64,000 nt of DNA from Pseudomonas subflava (GTDB lineage Bacteria; Pseudomonadota; Gammaproteobacteria; Pseudomonadales; Pseudomonadaceae). Where the stretch lies: the NCBI RefSeq assembly GCF_023823685.1, contig NZ_JAMXBF010000005.1, positions 434,001 through 498,000 on the forward strand. Reading direction: 5' to 3'. The notes beneath the pieces are model-generated. The model did no database searches, had not been told where the DNA came from, and worked only from the letters and a program-made list of their open reading frames with translations. Numbering within the stretch: position 1 is the first letter of the stretch; the number at the start of each line of letters is the position of its first letter. Positions 49,705 through 60,149 of the stretch are shown here, piece by piece. A program made the position numbers and the translations under genes.

Positions 49705-50619
49705 ATGAAACTCGGTACTATCAATTTCATGGGTGTGCGCAATTTCGCGTTCGCCCTGACCATGCTCCTGACCGTCATCGCCCTTGGAAGCTGGTTCTTC
49801 AAGGGGCTCAACTTCGGTCTCGATTTCACCGGCGGCAGCCAGATCGAATTGAGCTACGACCAGGCGGCCGATCTCGGCGAGGTGCGCGAGCAGCTGGCCC
49901 AGGCCGGCTATCCCGATGCCGTGGTGCAGAACTTCGGCGCCACCACCGACGTGGTGGTGCGCCTGCAGGGTGACGATCCGCAGCTGGGCAACAAGGTGGC
50001 CGCAGCGCTGCAGGCCGCGAATGCCGACAATCCTCCGACCGTGAAGAAGGTCGAGTTCGTCGGCCCGGCAGTGGGCGAAGAGCTGCGTGACCAGGGTGGT
50101 CTGGGCATGCTGCTGGCTCTGGGTGGCATCCTGATCTACGTGGCCTTCCGCTTCCAGTGGAAGTTCGCCCTCGGTGCCATCCTCTCGCTGGTGCACGACG
50201 TGGTGGTCACCATGGGCATCCTGTCGTTTTTCCAGATTACCTTCGACCTGACGGTGCTGGCGGCGGTGCTGGCGATCATCGGCTACTCGCTGAACGACAC
50301 CATCGTGGTGTTCGACCGGGTGCGCGAGAACTTCCGCGTGCTGCGCAAGGCGACGCTGATCGAGAACATCAACATCTCGACCACTCAGACCCTGCTGCGC
50401 ACCATGGCGACTTCCATCTCCACATTGCTGGCGATCATCGCGTTGCTGGTGTTTGCCGGCGACAACCTGTGGGGTTTCTCCATCGCCCTGTTCGTCGGTG
50501 TGCTGGCCGGTACCTACTCGTCGATCTATATCGCCAACGTGGTGCTGATCTGGCTGAACCTGACCACCGAGGACCTGATTCCGCCGGCGGTCACAGAGGA
50601 AGTGGACGAGCGTCCCTGA
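49705..50619 (+). CDS. secF: Protein translocase subunit SecF
   Basis: 304 residues, six membrane helices. It has GLDFTGGSQIELSYD after helix 1 and the conserved GYSLNDTIVVFDRVRENF near helix 4-5. Forms the SecD-SecF pair with YajC. The start ATG follows AAGGAG. A terminator lies about 20 bases after the stop. Confidence 0.97.
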   Translation: MKLGTINFMGVRNFAFALTMLLTVIALGSWFFKGLNFGLDFTGGSQIELSYDQAADLGEVREQLAQAGYPDAVVQNFGATTDVVVRLQGDDPQLGNKVAAALQAANADNPPTVKKVEFVGPAVGEELRDQGGLGMLLALGGILIYVAFRFQWKFALGAILSLVHDVVVTMGILSFFQITFDLTVLAAVLAIIGYSLNDTIVVFDRVRENFRVLRKATLIENINISTTQTLLRTMATSISTLLAIIALLVFAGDNLWGFSIALFVGVLAGTYSSIYIANVVLIWLNLTTEDLIPPAVTEEVDERP

Positions 50620-50638
50620 CCTCTTGTGTCTACCGCAG

Positions 50639-50663
50639 AAGCCCGGCCCTGAGCCGGGCTTTT
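50639..50663 (+). terminator. Terminator of yajC-secDF
   Basis: AAGCCCGGC-CCTGA-GCCGGGCTTTTGCTTTT. Confidence 0.87.
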
Positions 50664-50796
50664 GCTTTTCGGGGATGTGAGTCTCGTCGCAGTTGCCGCT
50701 GCGCTGTCCAGCGGGGCGGGAACTTGGCCGGCGCCGACTCATCCAAGGCAGGGAAGAGGGCGCGAACGCCCGGCCACGAAGTCTCTGGAGGACCCC

Positions 50797-51345
50797 ATGA
50801 ACAAGTCGATGATCGTAGGTGCAGTGCTGGGTGCGGTCGGCGTTACCGCCGGCGGCGCCGTCGCCACCTATAGCCTGGTGGGCGGCCCCCAGTACGCCGA
50901 AGTACTGGCCGTGAAGCCGGTGAACGAAACCGTTAAGACGCCGCGTGAGGTCTGCAAGGACGTGACCGTCACCCGTCAGCGCCCGGTCAAGGATCAGCAC
51001 CAGATCGCCGGTACCGCCATCGGTGCAGTCGTCGGCGGTCTACTGGGTAACCAGGTCGGCGGTGGCAATGGCAAGAAGATCGCCACCGTGGCGGGCGCCG
51101 TCGGCGGCGGCTACGCCGGCAATAAGGTGCAGGAGGGCATGCAGTCGCGTGACACCTACACTACCACTGAAACCCGCTGCAACACCGTGACCGACACCAG
51201 CGAGAAGCTGGTGGGCTATGACGTCAAGTATCAGCTGGACGGCCGCGTCGGCCAGGTGCGCATGGATCGCGATCCGGGATCGCGGATTCCGGTCAATGAC
51301 CAGGGCCAGCTGGTGCTGGCCGATCAGGGTCAGGTCGCGCAGTAA
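50797..51345 (+). CDS. slyB: Glycine-zipper 2TM protein, SlyB-like
   Basis: 182 residues. The N-terminal hydrophobic stretch IVGAVLGAVGVTAGGAVATYSL lacks a lipobox cysteine, unlike enterobacterial SlyB. The central glycine-zipper GTAIGAVVGGLLGNQVGGGNG plus AGAVGGGYAGNKVQ is the Rick_17kDa/2TM signature. The C-terminal part has two conserved cysteines (VCKDV, TRCNTV) and a beta-rich VGYDVKYQLDGRVGQVRMD. Likely an outer-membrane-associated envelope protein. The start ATG at 50797 follows GGAGGA. Family assignment is firm, the gene name is by synteny. Confidence 0.82.
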   Translation: MNKSMIVGAVLGAVGVTAGGAVATYSLVGGPQYAEVLAVKPVNETVKTPREVCKDVTVTRQRPVKDQHQIAGTAIGAVVGGLLGNQVGGGNGKKIATVAGAVGGGYAGNKVQEGMQSRDTYTTTETRCNTVTDTSEKLVGYDVKYQLDGRVGQVRMDRDPGSRIPVNDQGQLVLADQGQVAQ

Positions 51346-51359
51346 GAGCGTCGAAATGA

Positions 51360-51385
51360 AAAAGCCGCCCGAGGGCGGCTTTTTT
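51360..51385. terminator. Bidirectional terminator between slyB and suhB
   Basis: AAAAGCCGCCC-GA-GGGCGGCTTTTTT; the two genes converge on it. Confidence 0.88.
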
Positions 51386-51401
51386 ATGGGCGCTCGAACT
51401 G

Positions 51402-52217
51402 TCAGCGCTTCATCGACGGCGCCAGGTGCGGCTGGATGGCGGTCAGCACGGCCTTGAAGCACTTGGTGTTGCCGGCCACGACCTGGCCCTTCTCGAGAAA
51501 CTCGTGGCCGCCGCTGAAGTCGCTGACCAGGCCACCCGCTTCCTGGATCAGCAGGGCGCCGGCCGCCATGTCCCACTCGGACAGGCCGAATTCCCAGAAC
51601 GCGTCGTAGCGACCGGCGGCGACGTAGGCCAGATCCAGGCTGGCGGCACCGGCGCGGCGGATGCCGGCGGTCTGGCCGACCAGGCTGCGGAACATGCCCA
51701 GGTAATTGTCCAGGTTGTCGACCTGCTCGGCGCGGAACGGGAAGCCGGTACCCAGCAGGGCTCCGTCCAGGCTCTTGCGGTTGCTGACGCGGATGCGGCG
51801 GCCGTTGACGGCGGCGCCACGGCCGCGGCTGGCGGTGAACTCCTCCTGGCGCACCGGGTCCAGCACCACGGCGTGCTCCAGGCGGCCACGGTACTTGCAG
51901 GCGATGCTCACGGCGAAGTGCGGCACGCCGCGCAGGAAGTTGGTGGTGCCATCCAGCGGGTCGATGATCCACTGGTAGTCGGCGCCTTCGCCGCTGCCGG
52001 CGATGCTGCCGCTTTCCTCGCCGAGGAAGCCATGGGTCGGATAGGCCTTCTGCAGTGCCTGGATGATGGTCTGCTCGGCGGCGCGGTCGACTTCGCTGAC
52101 GTAGTCGTTGGCATCCTTCTCGTTGACGGCGATGACGTCCAGGCGTTCGACGGAGCGGATGATCAGTTCGCCGGCGCTGCGCGCAGCGCGCAGCGCGATA
52201 TTCAGCATGGGCTGCAT
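51402..52217 (-). CDS. suhB: Inositol-1-monophosphatase family protein SuhB
   Basis: 271 residues. Metal-binding motifs of the family are GEESG, WIIDPLDGTTNFLRG and the C-terminal WDMAAGALL. SuhB dephosphorylates myo-inositol-1-phosphate, and in bacteria it also joins the rRNA antitermination complex; in P. aeruginosa it affects virulence-gene switching. The start ATG at 52215-52217 gives MQPMLNIALRAARSAGELI. It is divergent from trmJ across 161 bases. Confidence 0.96.
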   Translation of the reverse strand: MQPMLNIALRAARSAGELIIRSVERLDVIAVNEKDANDYVSEVDRAAEQTIIQALQKAYPTHGFLGEESGSIAGSGEGADYQWIIDPLDGTTNFLRGVPHFAVSIACKYRGRLEHAVVLDPVRQEEFTASRGRGAAVNGRRIRVSNRKSLDGALLGTGFPFRAEQVDNLDNYLGMFRSLVGQTAGIRRAGAASLDLAYVAAGRYDAFWEFGLSEWDMAAGALLIQEAGGLVSDFSGGHEFLEKGQVVAGNTKCFKAVLTAIQPHLAPSMKR

Positions 52218-52378
52218 GGAAGGTACCTGGGTCGTTAAAGAGGAAAGCCGGCCATTCTAGCAGAGTAGGTCGCGCTGTGCAGCCGTCACTCGGCGATACG
52301 GGCGAACGCCACGCATGGAATTGGAGTGAGGCCTTCTGTAACATTCATGGCCTTTTCGCATTCTGAGCGGAGCTGGCG

Positions 52379-53158
52379 TTGCTACAGAACATTCGCGTGG
52401 TCCTGGTTAATACCAGTCATCCGGGCAATATCGGCGGTGCGGCGCGCGCCATGAAGAATATGGGCCTGACGCGTCTCGTGCTGGTCGATCCGGAAGACTT
52501 TCCGAGCAGCGAGGCGGTTGCGCGCGCCTCGGGCGCTACCGACATCCTCGACGACGCATTGGTCGTCGACACCCTGGAGGAAGCGCTGGTCGGCTGCAGC
52601 GTGGCGCTCGGTACCAGTGCGCGCGACCGGCGCATCCCATGGCCTTTGCTCGATCCGCGCGAGTGCGCGACTACTTCACTGCAGCATGTGGCGCAGGGTG
52701 GCGAGGTGGCGCTGGTGTTCGGTCGTGAGTACGCCGGCCTGACCAACGACGAGCTGCAACGCTGCCAGTTCCACGTGCATATCCCGTCCAACCCGGATTT
52801 CAGTTCGCTGAACCTGGCGGCGGCCGTGCAAGTGCTGGCGTACGAAGTGCGCATGGCCTGGCTGGCGGCCGAAGGGCAGCCGACCAAGATGAGCAAGCTG
52901 GAGACCACGGCCATGCTCAACACCCAACCGGTGACCACGGATGAGCTCGAGCTGTTCTACGGTCATCTGGAGAACACGCTGGTCGATATCGGCTTCCTCG
53001 ATCCGGCCAATCCCCGTCATCTCATGTCCCGCCTGCGTCGCCTGTATGGGCGCGCCAGCGTGAGCAAGCTGGAAATGAACATCCTCCGCGGCATCCTCAC
53101 GGAAACCCAGAAAGCGGTGCGCGGCGAATCCCCCAAGCGGAGAAAGGACGATGTTTGA
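52379..53158 (+). CDS. trmJ: tRNA (cytidine/uridine-32-2'-O-)-methyltransferase TrmJ
   Basis: SPOUT-class methyltransferase that modifies position 32 of the tRNA anticodon loop. The product is 259 residues. It has [17 protein letters not shown] at the N-terminus, and the knotted SAM site is built from [14 protein letters not shown] and [17 protein letters not shown]. The start is TTG at 52379 with GGAG upstream; the protein reads [14 protein letters not shown] from there. It overlaps cysE by 8 bases. Confidence 0.94.
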   Translation: MLQNIRVVLVNTSHPGNIGGAARAMKNMGLTRLVLVDPEDFPSSEAVARASGATDILDDALVVDTLEEALVGCSVALGTSARDRRIPWPLLDPRECATTSLQHVAQGGEVALVFGREYAGLTNDELQRCQFHVHIPSNPDFSSLNLAAAVQVLAYEVRMAWLAAEGQPTKMSKLETTAMLNTQPVTTDELELFYGHLENTLVDIGFLDPANPRHLMSRLRRLYGRASVSKLEMNILRGILTETQKAVRGESPKRRKDDV

Positions 53159-53930
53159 GCGTATGCGCGAAGATATTCAGGGCGTGTTCCATCGCGATCC
53201 GGCGGCGCGCAACGCCTTCGAGGTGGTCACCTGCTATCCCGGCCTGCATGCGGTGTGGCTGCATCGGCTGGCGCACGCCTTGTGGGGGCGCGGCTGGAAG
53301 TGGCTGGCGCGCCTGGTATCCAACTTCGGGCGCTGGATGACCGGAATCGAGATCCATCCGGGCGCGAAGATCGGCCGGCGCTTTTTCATCGACCATGGCA
53401 TGGGCATCGTCATCGGCGAAACGGCCGAGATCGGCGACGACGTTACCCTCTACCAGGGCGTGACTCTGGGTGGCACCAGCTGGAACAAAGGCAAGCGCCA
53501 TCCGACGCTGGGTGACGGCGTCGTAGTCGGTGCCGGTGCCAAGGTGCTCGGCCCCTTCACCGTGGGCGCCGGCGCCAAGGTCGGCTCCAACGCGGTCGTG
53601 ACCAAGGAGGTGCCGCCCGGCGCGACCGTGGTCGGCATTCCGGGGCGGATCATCGTCAAGAATGATGACGAGACGGAGGCCAAGCGCCAGGCCATGGCGG
53701 AGAAGCTGGGGTTCGACGCCTATGGCGTGGGCCCGGACATGCCCGATCCGGTCGCGCGCGCCATCGGTCAGCTGCTGGACCATCTCCAGGCCGTGGATGG
53801 CCGACTCGAGGGCATGTGCTCGGCGTTGAAGGAGTTGGGTAGTGACTACTGCGCCAAGGACCTGCCGCAGCTGCGCGAAGAAGACTTCGCCGGTGTGTGC
53901 AAGGGGCAGAACGACAAGCCGGCTGCCTGA
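53151..53930 (+). CDS. cysE: Serine O-acetyltransferase
   Basis: Makes O-acetylserine for cysteine synthesis. The product is 259 residues. The N-terminal helical part is followed by left-handed beta-helix hexapeptide repeats from about 65 to 165 ([36 protein letters not shown]). The C-terminal tail is longer than the E. coli type, with a helical extension. The cysteine supply gene sits next to iscR-iscS, which consumes cysteine as sulfur donor. Start ATG at 53151, preceded by AAAGGA. Confidence 0.95.
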   Translation: MFERMREDIQGVFHRDPAARNAFEVVTCYPGLHAVWLHRLAHALWGRGWKWLARLVSNFGRWMTGIEIHPGAKIGRRFFIDHGMGIVIGETAEIGDDVTLYQGVTLGGTSWNKGKRHPTLGDGVVVGAGAKVLGPFTVGAGAKVGSNAVVTKEVPPGATVVGIPGRIIVKNDDETEAKRQAMAEKLGFDAYGVGPDMPDPVARAIGQLLDHLQAVDGRLEGMCSALKELGSDYCAKDLPQLREEDFAGVCKGQNDKPAA

Positions 53931-53971
53931 AGACGGATAGTCTGCTATCATTCGCGCCCCGCGCTGCGCTT

Positions 53972-54020
53972 ATATCCGACTGTTTTAATCGGTCTTATAG
54001 TTGACCTAAATAGTCGGAAA
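53972..54020 (+). promoter_or_regulatory. iscR: Two IscR type-1 sites and promoter of the isc operon
   Basis: Site A (53972-53997) has CCGACT...ATCGGT and site B (53997-54020) reads ATAGTTGACC...TAGTCGG, both close to the [2Fe-2S]-IscR type-1 consensus. TTGACC at 54001-54006 is a -35, and GATACT at 54025-54030 a possible -10 (18-base spacer). This supports autoregulation by IscR. Confidence 0.75.
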
Positions 54021-54062
54021 AGGAGATACTGGCGCCATTCCGAACAACCGTGGGCGAAAGCC

Positions 54063-54554
54063 ATGCGTCTGACCACCAAAGGCCGCTATGCCGTCACTGC
54101 GATGCTCGATCTGGCGCTGCATGCCCAGAACGGCCCGGTATCGCTGGCGGACATTTCCGAGCGTCAGGGCATTTCCCTGTCGTATCTCGAGCAGCTGTTC
54201 GCCAAGCTGCGCCGCGGCAATCTGGTCAGCAGTGTGCGCGGGCCGGGCGGCGGTTATCAGCTGTCGCGCGACATGCGGGTGATCCAGGTGGCGCAGGTGA
54301 TCGACGCGGTCAACGAATCGGTCGATGCCACGCGCTGCCAGGGCATGGGCGACTGCCATTCCGGTGACACCTGCCTGACCCATCACCTGTGGTGCGACCT
54401 CAGTCAGCAGATTCACGAATTCCTCAGCGGCATCAGCCTGGCTGATCTGGTGACCCGGCGCGAAGTGCAGGAAGTCGCCCAGCGCCAGGATCAGCGTCGC
54501 TGTAATGGCAGGACGCCGCAGCTGGACAAGATCGAAGCGTCCGCCATCGAGTGA
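54063..54554 (+). CDS. iscR: Fe-S cluster regulator IscR
   Basis: 163 residues, Rrf2-family winged-helix repressor. The DNA-binding half begins [20 protein letters not shown]. The [2Fe-2S] ligands are Cys92, Cys98 and Cys104 with His107. Holo-IscR represses the isc operon at type-1 sites such as those just upstream. Its stop is 32 bases before iscS. The ribosome-binding site before the ATG is weak (GAAAG). Confidence 0.97.
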   Translation: MRLTTKGRYAVTAMLDLALHAQNGPVSLADISERQGISLSYLEQLFAKLRRGNLVSSVRGPGGGYQLSRDMRVIQVAQVIDAVNESVDATRCQGMGDCHSGDTCLTHHLWCDLSQQIHEFLSGISLADLVTRREVQEVAQRQDQRRCNGRTPQLDKIEASAIE

Positions 54555-54586
54555 GCAGGGCGCCTGCCTGTAATAGGAGATACCTG

Positions 54587-55801
54587 ATGAGATTGCCGAT
54601 TTACCTCGACTATTCCGCCACCACACCGGTTGACCCGCGCGTGGCGCAGAAGATGAGCGAGTGCCTGCTGGTGGATGGCAACTTTGGCAACCCGGCTTCG
54701 CGCTCCCACGTGTTCGGCTGGAAGGCCGAGGAAGCGGTGGAGAATGCCCGTCGTCAGGTGGCCGAGCTGGTCAATGCCGACCCGCGCGAGATCGTCTGGA
54801 CCTCCGGCGCCACCGAGTCCGACAACCTGGCCATCAAGGGTGTCGCGCACTTCTACGGCACCAAGGGCAAGCACATCATCACTTCGAAGATCGAGCACAA
54901 GGCGGTGCTGGATACCACCCGCCAGCTGGAGCGCGAGGGCTTCGAAGTCACCTACATCGAGCCGGGCGAAGATGGCCTGGTCACCCCGGCCATGGTCGAG
55001 GCGGCACTGCGCGAGGACACCATTCTGGTGTCGATCATGCACGTCAACAACGAGATCGGCACCATCAACGACATCGCTGCCATCGGCGAGCTGACCCGCT
55101 CCCGCGGCGTGCTGTTCCATGTCGACGCGGCGCAGTCCACCGGCAAGGTGGCCATCGATCTGGAGAAGATGAAGGTCGACCTGATGTCCTTCTCCGCCCA
55201 TAAGACCTACGGCCCGAAAGGCGTCGGCGCCCTCTACGTGCGCCGTAAGCCGCGCGTGCGGCTGGAAGCCCAGACCCATGGTGGTGGTCACGAGCGCGGC
55301 ATGCGTTCCGGGACCCTGGCCACGCACCAGTGCGTCGGCATGGGCGAGGCGTTCCGCATCGCCAAGGAAGAGATGGCGCAGGAGAACCAGCGTGTGCTGG
55401 CGCTGCGTGATCGCTTCTACAAGCAGCTCGAGGGCATGGAAGAACTGTACGTCAACGGCAGCCTGACCCAGCGCGTGCCGCATAACCTGAACCTCAGCTT
55501 CAACTACGTCGAAGGCGAGTCGCTGATCATGGCGCTCAAGGATCTGGCGGTCTCTTCCGGCTCCGCCTGCACCTCCGCCTCGCTCGAGCCTTCCTACGTA
55601 CTGCGCGCCCTGGGCCGCAACGACGAGCTGGCGCACAGCTCGATCCGCTTCACCTTCGGCCGCTTCACCACCGAAGAAGAGATCGACTACGCCGCCAGCA
55701 AGGTGGCCGATGCGGTGAACAAGCTGCGTGAGCTGTCGCCGCTGTGGGACATGTTCAAAGAAGGTGTCGACATCTCCAAGGTCGAATGGCAGGCACACTG
55801 A
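54587..55801 (+). CDS. iscS: Cysteine desulfurase IscS
   Basis: PLP enzyme that removes sulfur from cysteine and passes it as persulfide to IscU. The product is 404 residues. PLP lysine is Lys206 ([12 protein letters not shown]) and the mobile catalytic cysteine is Cys328 ([13 protein letters not shown]), the same numbers as in E. coli IscS. The start ATG at 54587 follows AGGAGATACCTG. Second gene of the isc operon. Confidence 0.98.
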   Translation: MRLPIYLDYSATTPVDPRVAQKMSECLLVDGNFGNPASRSHVFGWKAEEAVENARRQVAELVNADPREIVWTSGATESDNLAIKGVAHFYGTKGKHIITSKIEHKAVLDTTRQLEREGFEVTYIEPGEDGLVTPAMVEAALREDTILVSIMHVNNEIGTINDIAAIGELTRSRGVLFHVDAAQSTGKVAIDLEKMKVDLMSFSAHKTYGPKGVGALYVRRKPRVRLEAQTHGGGHERGMRSGTLATHQCVGMGEAFRIAKEEMAQENQRVLALRDRFYKQLEGMEELYVNGSLTQRVPHNLNLSFNYVEGESLIMALKDLAVSSGSACTSASLEPSYVLRALGRNDELAHSSIRFTFGRFTTEEEIDYAASKVADAVNKLRELSPLWDMFKEGVDISKVEWQAH

Positions 55802-55849
55802 TTTTCGAGTCGCCTGTAGAGCGGCACCTGATGAGAGAGGATTTGCAGC

Positions 55850-56236
55850 ATGGCATACAGTGAAAAGGTCATTGACCACTACGAGAACCCGCGCAACGTC
55901 GGCAAGATGAATGCCGAAGATCCGGACGTCGGTACCGGCATGGTCGGTGCGCCGGCCTGCGGTGACGTGATGCGCCTGCAGATCAAGGTCAACGAGCAGG
56001 GCGTTATCGAAGACGCCAAGTTCAAGACCTACGGTTGTGGCTCGGCCATCGCCTCCAGCTCCCTCGCCACCGAGTGGATGAAGGGCAAGACCCTGGACGA
56101 AGCCGAGTCGATCAAGAACACCCAGCTGGCCGAAGAACTGGCGCTGCCGCCGGTGAAGATCCACTGCTCCGTGCTCGCCGAGGACGCCATCAAGGCCGCC
56201 GTGCGCGATTACAAGCAGAAGAAAGGTCTGCTCTGA
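55850..56236 (+). CDS. iscU: Fe-S scaffold protein IscU
   Basis: 128 residues. Cluster ligands are Cys37 (with Asp39), Cys63 and Cys106. The HscA-recognition peptide LPPVK is at 99-103. Begins [18 protein letters not shown]. Receives sulfur from IscS and releases clusters with HscA/HscB. Lies 48 bases after iscS and 16 before iscA. Confidence 0.98.
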   Translation: MAYSEKVIDHYENPRNVGKMNAEDPDVGTGMVGAPACGDVMRLQIKVNEQGVIEDAKFKTYGCGSAIASSSLATEWMKGKTLDEAESIKNTQLAEELALPPVKIHCSVLAEDAIKAAVRDYKQKKGLL

Positions 56237-56252
56237 TTTTCGAGGAGTCGTT

Positions 56253-56576
56253 ATGGCCATCACCATGACCGAAGCCGCCGCCCGCCATGTGCAGCGTTCC
56301 CTCGAGGGGCGCGGCAAGGGCGAGGGCATCCGCCTGGGCGTGCGCACCACCGGCTGTTCCGGCCTGGCCTACGTGCTGGAGTTCGTCGACGAAGTGGCCG
56401 GTGAGGACCAGGTGTTCGAGAGCCACGGCATGAAGGTCATCATCGACCCGAAGAGCCTGGTCTATCTCGACGGCACCGAACTGGACTTCGTCCGCGAAGG
56501 CCTCAACGAGGGCTTCAAGTTCAACAACCCCAACGTGCGTGGCGAATGCGGCTGCGGCGAAAGCTTCAACGTCTGA
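56253..56576 (+). CDS. iscA: Fe-S carrier protein IscA
   Basis: 107 residues, A-type carrier. The three conserved cysteines are Cys35 (TGCSGLAY), Cys99 and Cys101 (GECGCGESF). Delivers or stores clusters or iron for targets. The start ATG at 56253 follows GAGGAGT. It is followed after 7 bases by hscB. Confidence 0.98.
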   Translation: MAITMTEAAARHVQRSLEGRGKGEGIRLGVRTTGCSGLAYVLEFVDEVAGEDQVFESHGMKVIIDPKSLVYLDGTELDFVREGLNEGFKFNNPNVRGECGCGESFNV

Positions 56577-56583
56577 GGTTCTC

Positions 56584-57105
56584 TTGGGTAGCCCGTGCCA
56601 CTTCGCGCTGTTCGAGCTGCAGCCGGCTTTTCGCCTCGATCTGAATCAGCTGTCGGCGCGCTATCGCGAGCTGGCCAAGGCCGTGCATCCGGATCGCTTC
56701 GCCGATGCCAGCGAGCGTGAGCAGCGCCTGGCGCTGGAACAATCCGCCGGTCTCAACGAGGCCTACCAGACGCTTAAGAGCGCGCCGCGTCGTGCGCTCT
56801 ATCTGCTGGCGCTGCGTGGTCGGGAGCTGCCGCTCGAAGTGACGGTGCAGGACCCCGAGTTCCTGCTGCAACAGATGCGCTGGCGCGAGGAGCTGGAAGA
56901 CCTGCAGGACAGCGCCGATCTGGCCGGCGTGGCGGTATTCAAGCAGCGTCTCAAGCGCGCCCAGGGCGAGCTGGAAGACGATTTCGCCGCCTGCTGGGAC
57001 GATTCCGCCCGGCGTGACGAGGCCGAGCGCCTGGTGCGTCGCATGCAGTTCCTCGACAAGCTGGCCCACGAAGTGCGCGACCTCGAAGAGCGCCTCGACG
57101 ACTAA
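56584..57105 (+). CDS. hscB: Co-chaperone HscB
   Basis: J-domain protein that brings IscU to HscA. The product is 173 residues from a TTG at 56584-56586 ([13 protein letters not shown] follows), with GAGG 5 bases upstream overlapping the iscA stop. The J-domain HPD motif is in VHPDRFADA. The C-terminal three-helix bundle contacts IscU. An in-frame start further upstream would lie inside iscA. Confidence 0.95.
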   Translation: MGSPCHFALFELQPAFRLDLNQLSARYRELAKAVHPDRFADASEREQRLALEQSAGLNEAYQTLKSAPRRALYLLALRGRELPLEVTVQDPEFLLQQMRWREELEDLQDSADLAGVAVFKQRLKRAQGELEDDFAACWDDSARRDEAERLVRRMQFLDKLAHEVRDLEERLDD

Positions 57106-57145
57106 CCCGGCGCAGCACGCGCTGCGCGCCTGACGACAGAACGCC

Positions 57146-59014
57146 ATGGCCCTATTGCAGATCGCCGAACCCGGACACAGCCCGCAGCCCCATCAGCGTC
57201 GCCTGGCGGTGGGCATCGACCTGGGCACCACGAATTCGCTGGTCGCTGCCGTGCGCAGCGGTCTCTCCACGCCGCTGGCCGATGCCGACGGCGCCGTGAT
57301 CCTGCCGTCGGCGGTGCGTTATCACGCCGACCGCGTCGAGGTCGGGGCCAGCGCCAAGGGCGCTGCCGCGCAGGACCCGCTGAACACCGTGCTGTCGGTC
57401 AAGCGCCTGATGGGGCGCGGGCTGGCCGACGTCAAATCGCTGGGCGAGCAGCTGCCGTATCGCTTCGCCGAAGGCGAGTCGCACATGCCCTTTATCGAGA
57501 CGGTGCAGGGTGCCAAGAGCCCGGTGGAAATCTCGGCCGAGATCCTCAAGGTGCTGCGCGAGCGTGCCGAGGCGAGCTTGGGCGGCGATCTGGTCGGCGC
57601 GGTGATCACCGTGCCGGCCTATTTCGACGATGCCCAGCGTCAGGCCACCAAGGACGCCGCGCGCCTGGCCGGTCTCAACGTGCTGCGCCTGCTCAACGAG
57701 CCGACTGCGGCCGCCGTGGCCTATGGCCTGGACCAGGGCGCCGAAGGCGTCGTGGCGATCTACGACCTGGGCGGCGGTACGTTTGACATCTCCATCCTGC
57801 GCCTCAGTCGCGGGGTGTTCGAGGTGCTGGCCACCGGAGGCGACAGCGCCTTGGGTGGCGACGATTTCGATCATGCCATCGCCGGCTGGATCATCGAGCA
57901 GGCGGGCCTGTCGCACGATCTCGATCCCGCCGCACAGCGCCGTTTGCTGCAGGCCGCCTGCGCGGCGAAGGAGGCGCTGACCGACGCCGACAGCGTCGTG
58001 CTTGCCCATGATGGCTGGTCCGGCGAGCTGAGCCGGGCCCGGTTCGACGCGCTGATCGAGTCGATGATCGCCCGCAGCCTCAAGGCATGCCGCCGCGCCG
58101 TGCGTGATGCCGGCATCGAGGTCGAGGAGGTCGAGGCGGTCGTGATGGTCGGCGGCTCGACGCGTGTGCCGCGGGTGCGCGAGGCCGTGGGCGAGCTGTT
58201 CGGTCGCGCGCCGTTGACCGACATCGATCCCGATCAGGTGGTGGCCATCGGCGCCGCCATCCAGGCCGACACCCTGGCCGGCAATCAGCGCGGCAACGGC
58301 GAGGAGTTGTTGCTGCTGGACGTGATTCCGCTGTCCCTGGGACTGGAGACCATGGGCGGGCTGATGGAGAAGGTCATCCCGCGCAACACCACCATTCCGG
58401 TGGCGCGTGCCCAGGAGTTCACTACCTACAAGGATGGACAGACCGCCATGGCCATCCACGTGCTGCAGGGCGAGCGCGAACTGGTCAAGGACTGCCGTTC
58501 GCTGGCGCGCTTCGAGCTGCGCGGCATTCCGCCGATGGTGGCCGGTGCGGCGAAGATTCGCGTGACCTTCCAGGTCGATGCCGACGGCCTGCTCAGCGTC
58601 GGGGCACGCGAGTTGGCCTCCGGCGTGGAGGCCAGCATCCAGGTCAAGCCCTCATATGGCCTGACCGATGGCGAGATCGCCCGCATGCTGCAGGATTCCT
58701 TCAGCAATGCCGGTGGCGACAAGGCCGCCCGCGCGCTGCGTGAGCAACAGGTCGAGGCCGAGCGTCTGCTCGAGGCGGTGCAGTCGGCTCTGGATGTCGA
58801 CGGCGAGCGCCTGCTCAGCGAGGACGAGCGGCTGGCCATCCTCGCCAGCATGGACGAGCTGCGTGGGTTGTCGGCGAGTACCGACACGGCGGCCATCGAG
58901 CGACAGACCAAGCGGCTGTCGCAGATCACCGACGCCTTCGCCGCGCGGCGCATGAATTCGACGGTTAAAGCCGCCCTGGCCGGGCGCAATCTGAACGAAA
59001 TCGAGGACAACTGA
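57146..59014 (+). CDS. hscA: Hsp70-type chaperone HscA
   Basis: 622 residues, dedicated to Fe-S transfer from IscU. ATPase signatures are [27 protein letters not shown] and [17 protein letters not shown]. The substrate-binding domain begins near 390. Its stop shares one base with the fdx start (TGATG). Codon usage matches its neighbours. Confidence 0.97.
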   Translation: MALLQIAEPGHSPQPHQRRLAVGIDLGTTNSLVAAVRSGLSTPLADADGAVILPSAVRYHADRVEVGASAKGAAAQDPLNTVLSVKRLMGRGLADVKSLGEQLPYRFAEGESHMPFIETVQGAKSPVEISAEILKVLRERAEASLGGDLVGAVITVPAYFDDAQRQATKDAARLAGLNVLRLLNEPTAAAVAYGLDQGAEGVVAIYDLGGGTFDISILRLSRGVFEVLATGGDSALGGDDFDHAIAGWIIEQAGLSHDLDPAAQRRLLQAACAAKEALTDADSVVLAHDGWSGELSRARFDALIESMIARSLKACRRAVRDAGIEVEEVEAVVMVGGSTRVPRVREAVGELFGRAPLTDIDPDQVVAIGAAIQADTLAGNQRGNGEELLLLDVIPLSLGLETMGGLMEKVIPRNTTIPVARAQEFTTYKDGQTAMAIHVLQGERELVKDCRSLARFELRGIPPMVAGAAKIRVTFQVDADGLLSVGARELASGVEASIQVKPSYGLTDGEIARMLQDSFSNAGGDKAARALREQQVEAERLLEAVQSALDVDGERLLSEDERLAILASMDELRGLSASTDTAAIERQTKRLSQITDAFAARRMNSTVKAALAGRNLNEIEDN

Positions 59015-59355
59015 TGCCACAGGTCATTTTTCTGCCGCACGAGAAGTTCTGCCCCGAGGGCATGGTCGTCGAGGCAGAGCCCGGTACGTCGATCCTCGAG
59101 CTGGCACATGAGCACCACATCGAGATGGAGAGTGCCTGCGGCGGCGTCTGCGCCTGCACCACCTGCCACTGCATCGTGCGCGAGGGTTTCGATTCGCTGG
59201 AAGAGGCCGACGAGCTGGAAGAGGACTTTCTCGACCGCGCCTGGGGGCTGGAAGCGCAGTCGCGCCTGGCCTGTCAGGCAATCGTCGGGACGGAGGACCT
59301 GACCGTCGAGATCCCGAAATACTCGCTCAACCACGCCGCCGAAGCGCCGCACTGA
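59014..59355 (+). CDS. fdx: ISC-type [2Fe-2S] ferredoxin
   Basis: 113 residues. Cluster ligands are Cys42, Cys48, Cys51 and Cys87, identical in position to E. coli Fdx; Cys46 is the extra conserved cysteine. Supplies electrons during cluster assembly, probably to IscS/IscU. One-base overlap with hscA. Confidence 0.98.
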   Translation: MPQVIFLPHEKFCPEGMVVEAEPGTSILELAHEHHIEMESACGGVCACTTCHCIVREGFDSLEEADELEEDFLDRAWGLEAQSRLACQAIVGTEDLTVEIPKYSLNHAAEAPH

Positions 59356-59369
59356 GTCAAGGAACCGAC

Positions 59370-59570
59370 ATGAGCCTGAAATGGACCGATGTGCTGGATA
59401 TCGCCATTGAACTGGCCGACAGCAAGCCGGACGTCGACCCGCGCTACGTCAACTTCGTCGAGCTGCACCGCTGGGTAGTCGCCCTCCCGGAATTCGCCGA
59501 CGACCCGCAGCGCGGCGGCGAGAAGGTGCTGGAAGCCATCCAGGCCGCCTGGATCGAAGAGCGCGACTGA
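59370..59570 (+). CDS. iscX: Fe-S assembly protein IscX
   Basis: 66 residues, acidic. Begins MSLKWTDVLDIAIELAD and includes DPRYVNFVELHRWVVALPEF, typical of the IscX (YfhJ) family that binds IscS and iron and modulates its activity. Last gene of the isc operon, 14 bases after fdx. Confidence 0.96.
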   Translation: MSLKWTDVLDIAIELADSKPDVDPRYVNFVELHRWVVALPEFADDPQRGGEKVLEAIQAAWIEERD

Positions 59571-59642
59571 AAATCCCGCGAGGTCGCGGCAGCAGGCGCC
59601 GACGCGCACCGCTACGGGGCGTCGCCCTACGCATTTCTCCCT

Positions 59643-59665
59643 AACCCGCGTATAATTCGCGGGTT
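59643..59665 (+). terminator. Hairpin between iscX and ndk with TATAAT in its loop
   Basis: AACCCGCG-TATAATT-CGCGGGTT, followed by TAATTTTT. It reads as the isc operon terminator, while the loop is a perfect -10 hexamer that could serve ndk. Confidence 0.65.
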
Positions 59666-59695
59666 TAATTTTTCGCTTTAACTCTGGAGCTTCAA

Positions 59696-60127
59696 ATGGC
59701 CGTTCAACGTACTTTCTCCATCATCAAGCCGGATGCCGTCGCCAAGAACGTCGTCGGTGAAATCACCACCCGTTTCGAGAAGGCCGGCCTGCGCGTCGTC
59801 GCTTCCAAGATGGTCCAGCTGTCCGAGCGCGAGGCCGCCGGCTTCTATGCCGAGCACAAGGAGCGCGGCTTCTTCAAGGATCTGGTTGCCTTCATGACTT
59901 CCGGTCCGGTCATCGTCCAGGTTCTGGAAGGCGAGAACGCCGTTGCCAAGAACCGTGAGCTGATGGGCGCCACCAACCCGAAGGAAGCCGCTGCCGGCAC
60001 CATCCGCGCCGATTTCGCCGTGTCCATCGACGAGAACGCCGTTCACGGTTCCGACTCCGAGGCCTCCGCGGCTCGCGAGATCGCTTACTTCTTCTCCGCT
60101 ACCGAGCTGTGCGACCGCATCCGCTGA
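59696..60127 (+). CDS. ndk: Nucleoside diphosphate kinase
   Basis: 143 residues. The phosphorylated histidine is His117 in NAVHGSDS. Family landmarks are [11 protein letters not shown] at the start and [13 protein letters not shown]. Equalises NTP and dNTP pools. Codon use is highly biased, suggesting strong expression. Start ATG at 59696 follows CTGGAGC. rlmN begins 22 bases after its stop. Confidence 0.98.
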   Translation: MAVQRTFSIIKPDAVAKNVVGEITTRFEKAGLRVVASKMVQLSEREAAGFYAEHKERGFFKDLVAFMTSGPVIVQVLEGENAVAKNRELMGATNPKEAAAGTIRADFAVSIDENAVHGSDSEASAAREIAYFFSATELCDRIR

Positions 60128-60149
60128 TCGCATCGCTGTAGGTGAATCC

